Part shown: piece by piece, positions 31,532-39,429 of the stretch | How the letters are laid out: every line of letters begins with the position of its first letter | How positions within the stretch are numbered: position 1 is the first letter of the stretch | From: UBA12088 sp041920275 | Lineage (GTDB): Bacteria > Patescibacteriota > Minisyncoccia > Phycocordibacterales > UBA12088 | Direction of reading: 5' to 3' | Length of the DNA: 64,000 bases | NCBI GenBank assembly: GCA_041920275.1 | Contig: JAYRSE010000007.1 | Coordinates: forward strand, 22,796 to 86,795 | The notes under the pieces: generated by a model | Databases searched by the model: none | Told to the model about the DNA's origin: nothing | The model's input: the letters and a program-made list of their open reading frames with translations, nothing else | Position numbers and translations under genes: made by a program

Positions 31532-34030
31532 ATGCGGAGTCACCGGTGCACGACAGCATCCGATACGTCCTCACCATCATATCCGACCCACAACGTGAAA
31601 AAGAGACAAAACACCGAACACTCCGAATTATCCGGAAAGACTATCATATTGGTCAACACCGGTTCGATGAAGAAAAAGTTCATCGTACAGCGACTGAAAC
31701 AGCTCGGTCTTCGTATCATCGCAATCCATCATGAAAAGAACTGGGCCGCACCGTATGTCGATCGCTGGATACTCACCGACACCAAAAATCACACCAAGGC
31801 ACTTGAAGATGTCGATTCGTTCCTGCACACACATACCGATCTTTCCGTGGATGGCATTCTTACCTTTTGGGAGGACGACGTGCTCTTGACCTCGAAGATC
31901 GCCGAGGAGCTTGACCTGATCAGCGTGCCGGTCGCAATTGCGCGGCAGGTGCGTGACAAATTTTTATTCAGGACGTTCTGTACCGAGAACGACATCCGCA
32001 CACCAGAACATTTGCTTATTAAGGACGAACGGGATCTTGATCACGTCGTCGCCAACTTCACCTTCCCCGTCGTACTCAAGCCCACATTCGGCTCCGGGAG
32101 TGCATTTGTCATCAAGGCGCAAGACAAAGAGGAATTCTTCAATACGTACGAGTATATCGATCGCAACATATCTCCCAACATTGAATCTTCACTCAATGAG
32201 GGTCTCGATGTGCTGGTTGAAAGTTATATCGACGGCGACGAGGTCGATATCGATATCCTGCTCCAGAACGGAAAGATCAAATACTTTGCCATCGTCGACA
32301 ACTATCGAACCGAGGAACCTTTTTTCATCGAAACCCAGCAAGCGATCCCCTCTGAACTTCCACGGAAGGACCAAGACGCGCTCGTGGAGATGGCCGAAAC
32401 GGTGCTCGAAAAGTTGGGAATCCAGAACGGCTGTATCCACTTCGAAGCAAAGGCGACTCGCCGGGGACCGGTACCGATCGAGATAAACCTCCGCATGGGG
32501 GGCGATGAGACCTACACATTCAGCAAAGAGGCATGGGGTGTTGATTTGATCGAGGGTGCGGCGAAGATCGCACTTGGAATATACCTCCCGAAGGTGCAAA
32601 AGCCGGATACCCCTCGAAAATACCTTATGAGCAACACGTTCACTCCGAAACAATCGGGACTTCTCGTCAAACTCGATGTAGACGAGCAAATAAAGAAAGT
32701 ACCGGGCGTAGAGGAACTCTGTCTTTTCAAGCAAGCGGGCGATGCGGTATTGGTACCTCCCGAAGGATACGAGTATCTCGGTTGGATCGTGGTCTCGGGT
32801 GAGAATCCGCTCGATACGGAACACAACTTCAACGAGGCACTGAAATGCATACGCTATGATGTCGCCCGATTCCACTCATCCTCTTCAATCGGGAAGACGC
32901 TTCGGCGAAACCGTTTTTCCATGGCATCCGCCAACAAGGAACTCCTTGAAGGGGCGGCAAAGATCGAACGCATGCGACGCACCTCGATCAAGAACCAACG
33001 AAACCTGCATGTCGGTGTGGTCTACAACATGTTCCAAGAAGAAGATGGGGTCGTGGAAGCGGCACTCTCGGCAATGGGTACCGATATTGAGGAGGCACTC
33101 CATGAGCGCGGATATCAAACCACCCCATTCGACATGAACGAACCCGTGCGCTGTATTAACGAGCTCAAGGGCAGCAATGTCGATATTGTATTCAATGCGT
33201 GTGGCAGGATCAACAATTCAAGCATGCTCAAGCCGCATGCGGCAGCGATTCTCGATATGTTGCGAATACCGTATACCGGATCCAATCCATTCACCCTCGG
33301 TCTCTGCAATGATAAGATACGGATCAAAAAGCTGCTCTCGTTCCACGGCATACCGACTCCGCGCTGGGATTACGCCTACACCATCGAGGATGACATCGAC
33401 CAGACGCTCAAGTATCCACTCATCGTAAAGCCGGCGAATACCGACAACTCGATCGGTATTACCAATGACTCGGTCGTCACCGATCGCGCACAGCTCCAGC
33501 AGCGACTCGCGTATGTCATTCACGAACTCGGGAGTCCCGCGCTCATCGAGGAATACATCGACGGCGATGAATACGCGGTGCCGATCATCGGGAGCGAGGA
33601 AGACGACCTCCGAGTCCTTCCCCTCTCCCGCATTACGTTCGACACCTTGCCGAACGAGCTGTGGCACATCCTTCCGTACGATGCGAAGTGGGGGGACAAA
33701 ACACCGTACGAAAAGATCTCCGTTGAGGAACCCTCGAAGAACACGAACAAGAAACTCGAGTCACTGATCACCGAGATCGCTCTCGACACGTACAATATAC
33801 TCGATTGCCACGATTATGGTATCGTGGAGATCAAGGTGGACAAAAACAGCAACCCATACGTACTTGAACTCAACCCGAACCAACACATGCGTACCGAGGA
33901 CATACTTCCCCGTGCCGCACGGCTGGTGAAAATGAGCTACGCGGACCTGGTAGAAGAGATCATCCGAATCGCGATCAAACGATACGAGAACAGGCCACAC
34001 TATTACCACCTGCAAACCGACTCCATGTAG
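31532..34030 (+). CDS. Fused double ATP-grasp ligase (amino-acid-ligase-like plus Ddl-like)
   Basis: An 832-residue protein with two complete ligase units. The N-terminal half (about 35-450) has a pre-ATP-grasp fold, VVLKPTFGSGSAF, and PVPIEINLRMGGDETY, as in L-amino-acid ligases and similar carboxylate-amine ligases. The C-terminal half (about 490-820) resembles Ddl: VGVVYNMF, IPYTGSNPFTLGLCNDKIRIKK, PLIVKPANTDNSIGI and YVLELNPNQHMRTEDILP. Each half should activate a carboxylate as acyl-phosphate and join it to an amine, so two peptide-type bonds can be made by one chain. ATG 31532 directly follows a good promoter. First gene of the four-gene operon; substrates unknown. It is distinct from the orthodox ddl at 11 kb. 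Confidence 0.85.
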   Translation: MRSHRCTTASDTSSPSYPTHNVKKRQNTEHSELSGKTIILVNTGSMKKKFIVQRLKQLGLRIIAIHHEKNWAAPYVDRWILTDTKNHTKALEDVDSFLHTHTDLSVDGILTFWEDDVLLTSKIAEELDLISVPVAIARQVRDKFLFRTFCTENDIRTPEHLLIKDERDLDHVVANFTFPVVLKPTFGSGSAFVIKAQDKEEFFNTYEYIDRNISPNIESSLNEGLDVLVESYIDGDEVDIDILLQNGKIKYFAIVDNYRTEEPFFIETQQAIPSELPRKDQDALVEMAETVLEKLGIQNGCIHFEAKATRRGPVPIEINLRMGGDETYTFSKEAWGVDLIEGAAKIALGIYLPKVQKPDTPRKYLMSNTFTPKQSGLLVKLDVDEQIKKVPGVEELCLFKQAGDAVLVPPEGYEYLGWIVVSGENPLDTEHNFNEALKCIRYDVARFHSSSSIGKTLRRNRFSMASANKELLEGAAKIERMRRTSIKNQRNLHVGVVYNMFQEEDGVVEAALSAMGTDIEEALHERGYQTTPFDMNEPVRCINELKGSNVDIVFNACGRINNSSMLKPHAAAILDMLRIPYTGSNPFTLGLCNDKIRIKKLLSFHGIPTPRWDYAYTIEDDIDQTLKYPLIVKPANTDNSIGITNDSVVTDRAQLQQRLAYVIHELGSPALIEEYIDGDEYAVPIIGSEEDDLRVLPLSRITFDTLPNELWHILPYDAKWGDKTPYEKISVEEPSKNTNKKLESLITEIALDTYNILDCHDYGIVEIKVDKNSNPYVLELNPNQHMRTEDILPRAARLVKMSYADLVEEIIRIAIKRYENRPHYYHLQTDSM

Positions 34031-34078
34031 TAACGTACAAGAGAGCGGCATTACCGACGCTAATTAAACACAGATACC

Positions 34079-35482
34079 ATGAATACACCGAACAGGCCGC
34101 TACCACAAGAGCTCGTTGTTGACGGCAAAATCACCGACAGCGGGATCACGGTCGTCGTGAACAAAGAACGTTTTCCTATCCGCTATCCGAAGGCCATTTG
34201 GGCGAGCTACCCCGAGGATGCAAAGGCGGCGCTTTGCGATGCTCTGACGGTGAGTTCGACCATGTTCCTTCCCCAGATCTTGTCCCTTCCCGAAATACGC
34301 TACAAGACCGCACGAACCCTTGCCGAAACGTTCTTTTTCAAGAACGGCATCTACGACATGCCTTGCACGGCCATCTCGGATAAGAAATCGTCGATCACAT
34401 ACATCAAGGATTTCTTCAATGTTCGCTCGCATTTCGGCACCAATGTGATCCGAACCGTCCATACCGAACGTCCGATCTCGGACACGCCGACCGCCATCAT
34501 CCCCTTCTCTTTCGGCAAAGAGAGCATGCTCACACTTGCCCTCTGTAAGGAGCTCGGCATCAGACCGATCCCGATCATTTTCATCGAACCTTCACACACC
34601 TTCGAACATGCGCACAAAAAGAAAATGATCGCTCTCTTCGAAAAGGAGTTCGACGTAAAGATATACATCACAGAGAATGCACCGGGTATTTTCAGGTATG
34701 GAAAATACTGGGGGTTTTCGACGGAGCTTGGGTGGGGACTCCACACCACGGAATGTGCACTGCTTACACTTCCGTTTGCACACCACTTCAATGCGGACTA
34801 CATCATCCTTGGAAACGAACAATCATGCAACGATTTCTACATGAACAAAGAGGGTGTGCTCACATACTCCGCAGCCTATGATCAACACACCGACTGGACC
34901 ACTCAACAAGGACTCCTTGCTTCCCTGTTGCTCGGTAGGGAGATCGAGGTTGCAAGCTTCATGGAGCCGCTGTACGAACTCGCGATACTGAAGGTGCTAC
35001 ACACTCGTTATCCTGCATACGGCGCGTACCAAATGTCGTGCTTTGCGAACAATGAACAGGCGAAAGAGGTACGGTGGTGCCAGAACTGCTCGAAATGCGC
35101 GTACGTCTATGCACTCTCAGCGGCCTCCGACATCGACCTTGAGCGCATGGGCTTCACGGAAAACCTGTTTGACAACGCGCACGCACACCTGTACACAGAT
35201 TTCTTCAAAAAAAATGTTCCGGGTCTTGAGTATGGGACCAAGGAAGAGCTTGGCCTTGCATTCTTACTTGCCACCGACCGTGGCCGAACCGGTCACACGA
35301 TCGATCTATTTCGAAAAAAGTCGTACGCTCATTTCGCCACACAGAAAGAAGAGCTCATGCGTCGGTACCTGGGCATCCACCCGTTCCAGAACATCCCGAA
35401 CGATGTTTCCCCTGAGATCGTGCGCATATACGAACAAGAGCTCGGGGTATCCAAAACGAAAACACGTTTCCGTTCAAAATAG
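34079..35482 (+). CDS. PP-loop ATPase resembling the MurL glutamate epimerase
   Basis: A 467-residue protein. IIPFSFGKESMLTLALCKELG (SFGKES 144-149) is a PP-loop of adenine-nucleotide alpha-hydrolases, which adenylate carboxylates; DYIILGNEQSCND and the cysteine motif CQNCSKC (Cys334, 337, 340) followed by AYVYALSA recall MurL, which epimerises the terminal L-Glu of UDP-MurNAc-L-Ala-L-Glu after adenylation. Whether it acts on a peptidoglycan precursor or on the product of the neighbouring ligases is open. No MurD or other Mur ligase gene is next to it. Spaced 48 bases from the ligase gene, same operon. Confidence 0.65.
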   Translation: MNTPNRPLPQELVVDGKITDSGITVVVNKERFPIRYPKAIWASYPEDAKAALCDALTVSSTMFLPQILSLPEIRYKTARTLAETFFFKNGIYDMPCTAISDKKSSITYIKDFFNVRSHFGTNVIRTVHTERPISDTPTAIIPFSFGKESMLTLALCKELGIRPIPIIFIEPSHTFEHAHKKKMIALFEKEFDVKIYITENAPGIFRYGKYWGFSTELGWGLHTTECALLTLPFAHHFNADYIILGNEQSCNDFYMNKEGVLTYSAAYDQHTDWTTQQGLLASLLLGREIEVASFMEPLYELAILKVLHTRYPAYGAYQMSCFANNEQAKEVRWCQNCSKCAYVYALSAASDIDLERMGFTENLFDNAHAHLYTDFFKKNVPGLEYGTKEELGLAFLLATDRGRTGHTIDLFRKKSYAHFATQKEELMRRYLGIHPFQNIPNDVSPEIVRIYEQELGVSKTKTRFRSK

Positions 35483-35517
35483 TCCTTCCGGCCACACCAT
35501 GTCAAGACGGGTAACTC

Positions 35518-36831
35518 ATGAAAAGTACACATTCCACTTCACGCACCATGGCGGTTTGGCTCAACATGCTGGAGCCCATCTTTTTTCACGAACGTGACCG
35601 CGATGGACTCTTGATCATCGCACTCGATCACACTCCGGTCGCAGAGTACGCGCGGAAACACTACCGTTCCGACGAACTGCTTTTGGTATCAAGTACTCGA
35701 CCGCTCCCATGTCCCACGTTCGACGAACTCCTTACCGAGACCGACCTTGCGGATCGACTCATGGAGCGATCGGTCACCCAACTCGCGGTACCGTACCGCA
35801 CCAAGAAAGAGTACCGCGTGTGGGCTCGCGCTCACCACATCACGCTCATAACCCCTTCGGCACATATACAGAATCGCCTCGAGAACAAACGAGCGTTCCA
35901 ACGACTGCTCGAAGGCCATGGCGTGCGTACACCCGCAGTACTTCGTGAACGAGCGCAGGTGCTGCCGGGAAAAACATACGTGATCCAAAAGAGCGTCGGC
36001 TCGGGCATGCTTGGCACCGAGTTTCTTCGAGCGGATGACGTGCGAGACATTCACTTCACCCGTTCAACCCTTGTCCGCGAGTACGTGGAGGGAATCCCTA
36101 TCGGCGTAAGCATCATCATCGATCGAGCGGGAATTGCGATCTTTTCGGCGACGCGAAGACAGTGTTTTGAGTACGAGAACGGCTTTCCGAAGACATTCCT
36201 CGGCATACAGTGGCTCCCTGCCGACTTCCTTTCGAAACAGACGATCGAATCGATCCGCCACGAACTAATGCGTGTCTGCTCGTTACTTCACACTGCATCC
36301 TTCGCCGGCATGGCCAACATCGACCTCGTCATAGCACACGACCGCGCGTACGTACTTGAATGCAATCCGCGCCTCTCTGCGTCGACCCCACAACTCTTTT
36401 CCGTACCGGGACTCACCGCACATGCGGAACCGTGGCCACTCTATGTGCGCGCCTGTTTACGCAAGCGATTCGACCTGTCAAATACTCTTATTTGTCACAT
36501 TCCCAAGAGCCCCTACATGGGCTCCACGCTCGATATCGACGTGCCTGCATGTTCCGACACAACACACGTTCCCCCCGTGGGGACCTACCGCCTCACCCCC
36601 GCCGGCGTGTCTTTTGTCGAAAAGGATCGACACCTATCGGATGATCACAACACGTTCTTCCTTTTTCACGAACTCAGCGAACCACATACCCGCATACAAC
36701 AAGCATTCACGCTCGCGAGCATCTACAGCAACACGCCACTCTACGACCACACCACCGGCACCTTGAACGCGCACGGATCAAAACTGCGCACTGCCGTATG
36801 TACCTTATTCGGTTACCATCCCACCCCATGA
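35518..36831 (+). CDS. ATP-grasp ligase
   Basis: A 437-residue protein; residues about 95-310 form an ATP-grasp core. RLENKRAFQRLLEGHGVRTP is the usual first helix region, TYVIQKSVGSGMLGTEF the phosphate-binding loop, LVREYVEGIPIGVSIII the hinge and YVLECNPRLSASTPQLF the metal-binding end. The N-terminal segment before it is a divergent Rossmann-like half, and the C-terminal 110 residues are unassigned. Third ATP-grasp unit of the operon. An alternative start at 35548 (MAVWLNM) is possible. Its TGA overlaps the ATG of the PLP enzyme (ATGA). Confidence 0.78.
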   Translation: MKSTHSTSRTMAVWLNMLEPIFFHERDRDGLLIIALDHTPVAEYARKHYRSDELLLVSSTRPLPCPTFDELLTETDLADRLMERSVTQLAVPYRTKKEYRVWARAHHITLITPSAHIQNRLENKRAFQRLLEGHGVRTPAVLRERAQVLPGKTYVIQKSVGSGMLGTEFLRADDVRDIHFTRSTLVREYVEGIPIGVSIIIDRAGIAIFSATRRQCFEYENGFPKTFLGIQWLPADFLSKQTIESIRHELMRVCSLLHTASFAGMANIDLVIAHDRAYVLECNPRLSASTPQLFSVPGLTAHAEPWPLYVRACLRKRFDLSNTLICHIPKSPYMGSTLDIDVPACSDTTHVPPVGTYRLTPAGVSFVEKDRHLSDDHNTFFLFHELSEPHTRIQQAFTLASIYSNTPLYDHTTGTLNAHGSKLRTAVCTLFGYHPTP

Positions 36832-38189
36832 ATACACACAATGACAGGACGCCACCACTCGTTTCCGAAGTGATGAAAGCGGAACTTCGTAAGAAATTCA
36901 CGCGTATTTTGCGCGAAGAATATACCGGATCCGCACGAAGCTTGCTACCGGTCGTACGAGGCGTGCGCCGGAAGCGCGATCGATTCCTCGAGATCGTCCG
37001 GACGCATGGCACACCGTGCTTCGTGCTCGATGAAGAGGCGCTTGAAGACTCGCTCGAATCGTTCGATCGAGCGTTCAAGGCGATTCCCGACCTGGAAACA
37101 TACTATGCGATAAAAGTGAACGACCACCCGGTTGTATTGCGTACGATCGTTGAACATGGGTACGGACTGGACGCTTCGAGCGAACGTGAGCTCCGTCTTG
37201 CGATCGAAGCGGGAGCGAAACGGATCATATACACCGGTCCCGCAAAGAGCCGCGCGGGACTTTCTCTTGCACTCGAACACGCCTCCAAGGTGGTAGTGCA
37301 CCTCGACAGTTTTCACGAACTTGCACTCCTCGCGGAGGTCACTTCCGCACAAGAACGGGCAATCGTTGCGGGAGTACGGATCACCTCGGCGTCCGCGTGG
37401 AACAAATTCGGCATACCGCTTGAAGACCTGCGCCGATTCTATGACCTCGCCCGCAACCATCCGAGCATTGACCTATGCGGTATTCAGACACATCGGAGTT
37501 GGAACACGGACCACGAACCGTACGTGGATACGATGCGTCAGGTTGCAACATACCTTGCGGACCATTTCACCACCGAAGAACGCGCCGGTTTCCGTTTTTA
37601 CGACTTTGGTGGCGGTTTTGTCCCCGATGCAACGGAAGGAGAGCACCCGTGGTATTCGCCACAAGGAAAAGTGGTACGAGCCATCTACGAATACTTCGAG
37701 GAAGAAGCCCCCTTCCCCTACAAACACCACACGTTCCGCTCATCACCACTGCGCGAATACGCACGCGGTATCGCCGTCGGTATAAAAAACCACCTCCGAC
37801 CGACCCTTCCGAATGCACGGTACATGACGGAGCCGGGTCGCATCATTGCCGACAGTGCGATGCATGTGCTGCTTCGTATAGCGGATCGCAAGGAAGGACT
37901 CATTATCGCGGATGGCGGCTTGAACATGATCGGATATGAGCGTTATGAAGATGAGTACTTTCCCATCGTAAACCTTACACATCCGGGAAAAAAGGAGATT
38001 GACTGCATGGTCTACGGCTCACTCTGCATGATGCAAGACCGCTGGGGATACTCATGCTTCGCATCAAAACTCGAGATCGGTGACGTGCTCGTGGTACCGA
38101 ACCAAGGCGCCTTGACCTACTCGCTCTCACAAGACTTCATTCACGGCAAACCCCCGGTGCACATACTTCCTCGTTCATCACGGAAGTGA
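36828..38189 (+). CDS. PLP enzyme of the LysA/ornithine decarboxylase fold
   Basis: A 453-residue fold-type III PLP enzyme. TYYAIKVNDHP carries the Schiff-base Lys96; GIQTHRSW, FYDFGGGFVPD (phosphate loop), YMTEPGRIIADSAM and YGSLCMMQDRWG (the partner-subunit Cys and Asp region) are the family's landmarks. It resembles diaminopimelate decarboxylase more than alanine racemase but has a 50-residue N-terminal extension and is not next to any lysine gene. It could decarboxylate or racemise an amino acid to be joined by the three ligases. Translationally coupled to the ATP-grasp gene. Confidence 0.82.
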   Translation: MNTHNDRTPPLVSEVMKAELRKKFTRILREEYTGSARSLLPVVRGVRRKRDRFLEIVRTHGTPCFVLDEEALEDSLESFDRAFKAIPDLETYYAIKVNDHPVVLRTIVEHGYGLDASSERELRLAIEAGAKRIIYTGPAKSRAGLSLALEHASKVVVHLDSFHELALLAEVTSAQERAIVAGVRITSASAWNKFGIPLEDLRRFYDLARNHPSIDLCGIQTHRSWNTDHEPYVDTMRQVATYLADHFTTEERAGFRFYDFGGGFVPDATEGEHPWYSPQGKVVRAIYEYFEEEAPFPYKHHTFRSSPLREYARGIAVGIKNHLRPTLPNARYMTEPGRIIADSAMHVLLRIADRKEGLIIADGGLNMIGYERYEDEYFPIVNLTHPGKKEIDCMVYGSLCMMQDRWGYSCFASKLEIGDVLVVPNQGALTYSLSQDFIHGKPPVHILPRSSRK

Positions 38190-38282
38190 GATTGTCGATC
38201 AGTTAAGACCTGGGGTGTTTACTTGTATCTCAATATGTTGTATCTTCATGCAAGACCTACATAACCGATAGCGGAGGTACCC

Positions 38283-38420
38283 ATGCATCACTGCGAATGT
38301 GGAAAACGCATCACCAAGATCCTGGTGCGCGGCAAGCAAAGGCCGCCACCGGACATACATCACAACCTCTGTACGAGATGTTGGAGGAGGCTCCTCGAGA
38401 CACTAAGATGGTATTATTGA
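38283..38420 (+). CDS. 45-residue zinc-ribbon-like protein
   Basis: MHHCECGKRITKILV starts eight bases after GGAGG. C-x-C (residues 4, 6) and C-x2-C (30, 33) could bind one zinc; the rest is basic (WRRLLETLRWYY at the end). A terminator hairpin follows within 10 bases, which supports a real transcription unit. No family recognised. Confidence 0.55.
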   Translation: MHHCECGKRITKILVRGKQRPPPDIHHNLCTRCWRRLLETLRWYY

Positions 38421-38428
38421 TCCCGGAA

Positions 38429-38452
38429 ACCCACGACGGCAACGTCGTGGGT
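38429..38452. terminator. Hairpin between the zinc-ribbon gene and the cation exchanger
   Basis: ACCCACGAC and GTCGTGGGT around GGCAAC, a perfect nine-pair stem with weak T-rich stretches on both sides (TCTGTTCGT; TTTCC on the minus strand). Confidence 0.65.
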
Positions 38453-38473
38453 CTGTTCGTATCTGACTACCGC

Positions 38474-39415
38474 CTAAAGCGGCATGAGGCCATTCACCAC
38501 AAGCTCTGCACATACGAACGTGAGCCAAAAGAGAAAGAGTGCGCCCGCCTCTTTCTTTGAAATGACGTGCCCGGTCTTCATAAAACGGAACAACATGAAC
38601 GATGCGACGACCATGAACATGCCGGTCACATAGATGATGCGGTGCGGGAAGTCGAACGGGTGAATAAGTGCCAAAAGCCCTACCACGACGGTCGCGTCCG
38701 CAAGGACCGTACCGAGTATGTCACCGAGTGCGAGCGAATCATCGCGCTTACGTACCGAACGAAGCGAGAAGAAGAGTTCCGGCATGGTGGTACCGAGCCC
38801 GATCACGAACATGCCGATCAACACCACACTCACCCCGAGGTCCGACGCAAGCGCTTCAGCCGCGATGACGGCGAAATGGGCACCGACAAGCAAGGTCGCC
38901 ATGCTGAGAAGAAGCATGAGGAACGATCGACGCCATCCGTCATGCTTTGGCACCGGCAAGGTGCCATCGGTACCATCACGGAGTGCGATGTAGTAGAACA
39001 CCCCACCTGCAATGATGAGGGCAAGCCCGTCGAGGCGCGAATAGTGGCCGTTGAGACCGAGCACGACCGGGAGCAGCAGCATGAGCGGATACACGAGGTG
39101 ATTTTTAACGATCTTTCCCTCGATCGAAAGTCCGCGCCGCGCAAAAAAGACGATGATCGCGACAATGAGCGTAAGGTCCGCAATATTCGAACCGAGCAAG
39201 GTACCGAGACCGAGCGATGGAATACCTTCGAGCGCGGCGTTCACGGCGATCATGGTTTCGGGGAGTATGGAAATGACCGCCACGATGATGAAACCCACCG
39301 CATATTTCGAAAGGCGAAAATGTCTTGCGAGCAACGCCGCGTACCGTGTCGCGAGCGTCGCCCCTTTCCCTACCAGAAAGAGTGCGGCCGCGAGAATGAA
39401 GAGGTCGTTCGTCAT
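38474..39415 (-). CDS. Calcium/cation antiporter of the CaCA family
   Basis: A 313-residue membrane protein with about ten helices and the two alpha repeats of Na/Ca exchangers: FIIVAVISILPETMIAVNAA then GLGTLLGSNIADL, and VIGLGTTMPELFFSLRSV then GDILGTVLADATVV. The acidic residues in the repeats bind calcium. YrbG-like in size. It starts 14 bases after the GH15 gene stop, so it is the last gene of the glucan operon, perhaps by chance. Confidence 0.88.
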   Translation of the reverse strand: MTNDLFILAAALFLVGKGATLATRYAALLARHFRLSKYAVGFIIVAVISILPETMIAVNAALEGIPSLGLGTLLGSNIADLTLIVAIIVFFARRGLSIEGKIVKNHLVYPLMLLLPVVLGLNGHYSRLDGLALIIAGGVFYYIALRDGTDGTLPVPKHDGWRRSFLMLLLSMATLLVGAHFAVIAAEALASDLGVSVVLIGMFVIGLGTTMPELFFSLRSVRKRDDSLALGDILGTVLADATVVVGLLALIHPFDFPHRIIYVTGMFMVVASFMLFRFMKTGHVISKKEAGALFLFWLTFVCAELVVNGLMPL

Positions 39416-39429
39416 ATCGATCCACGTGA

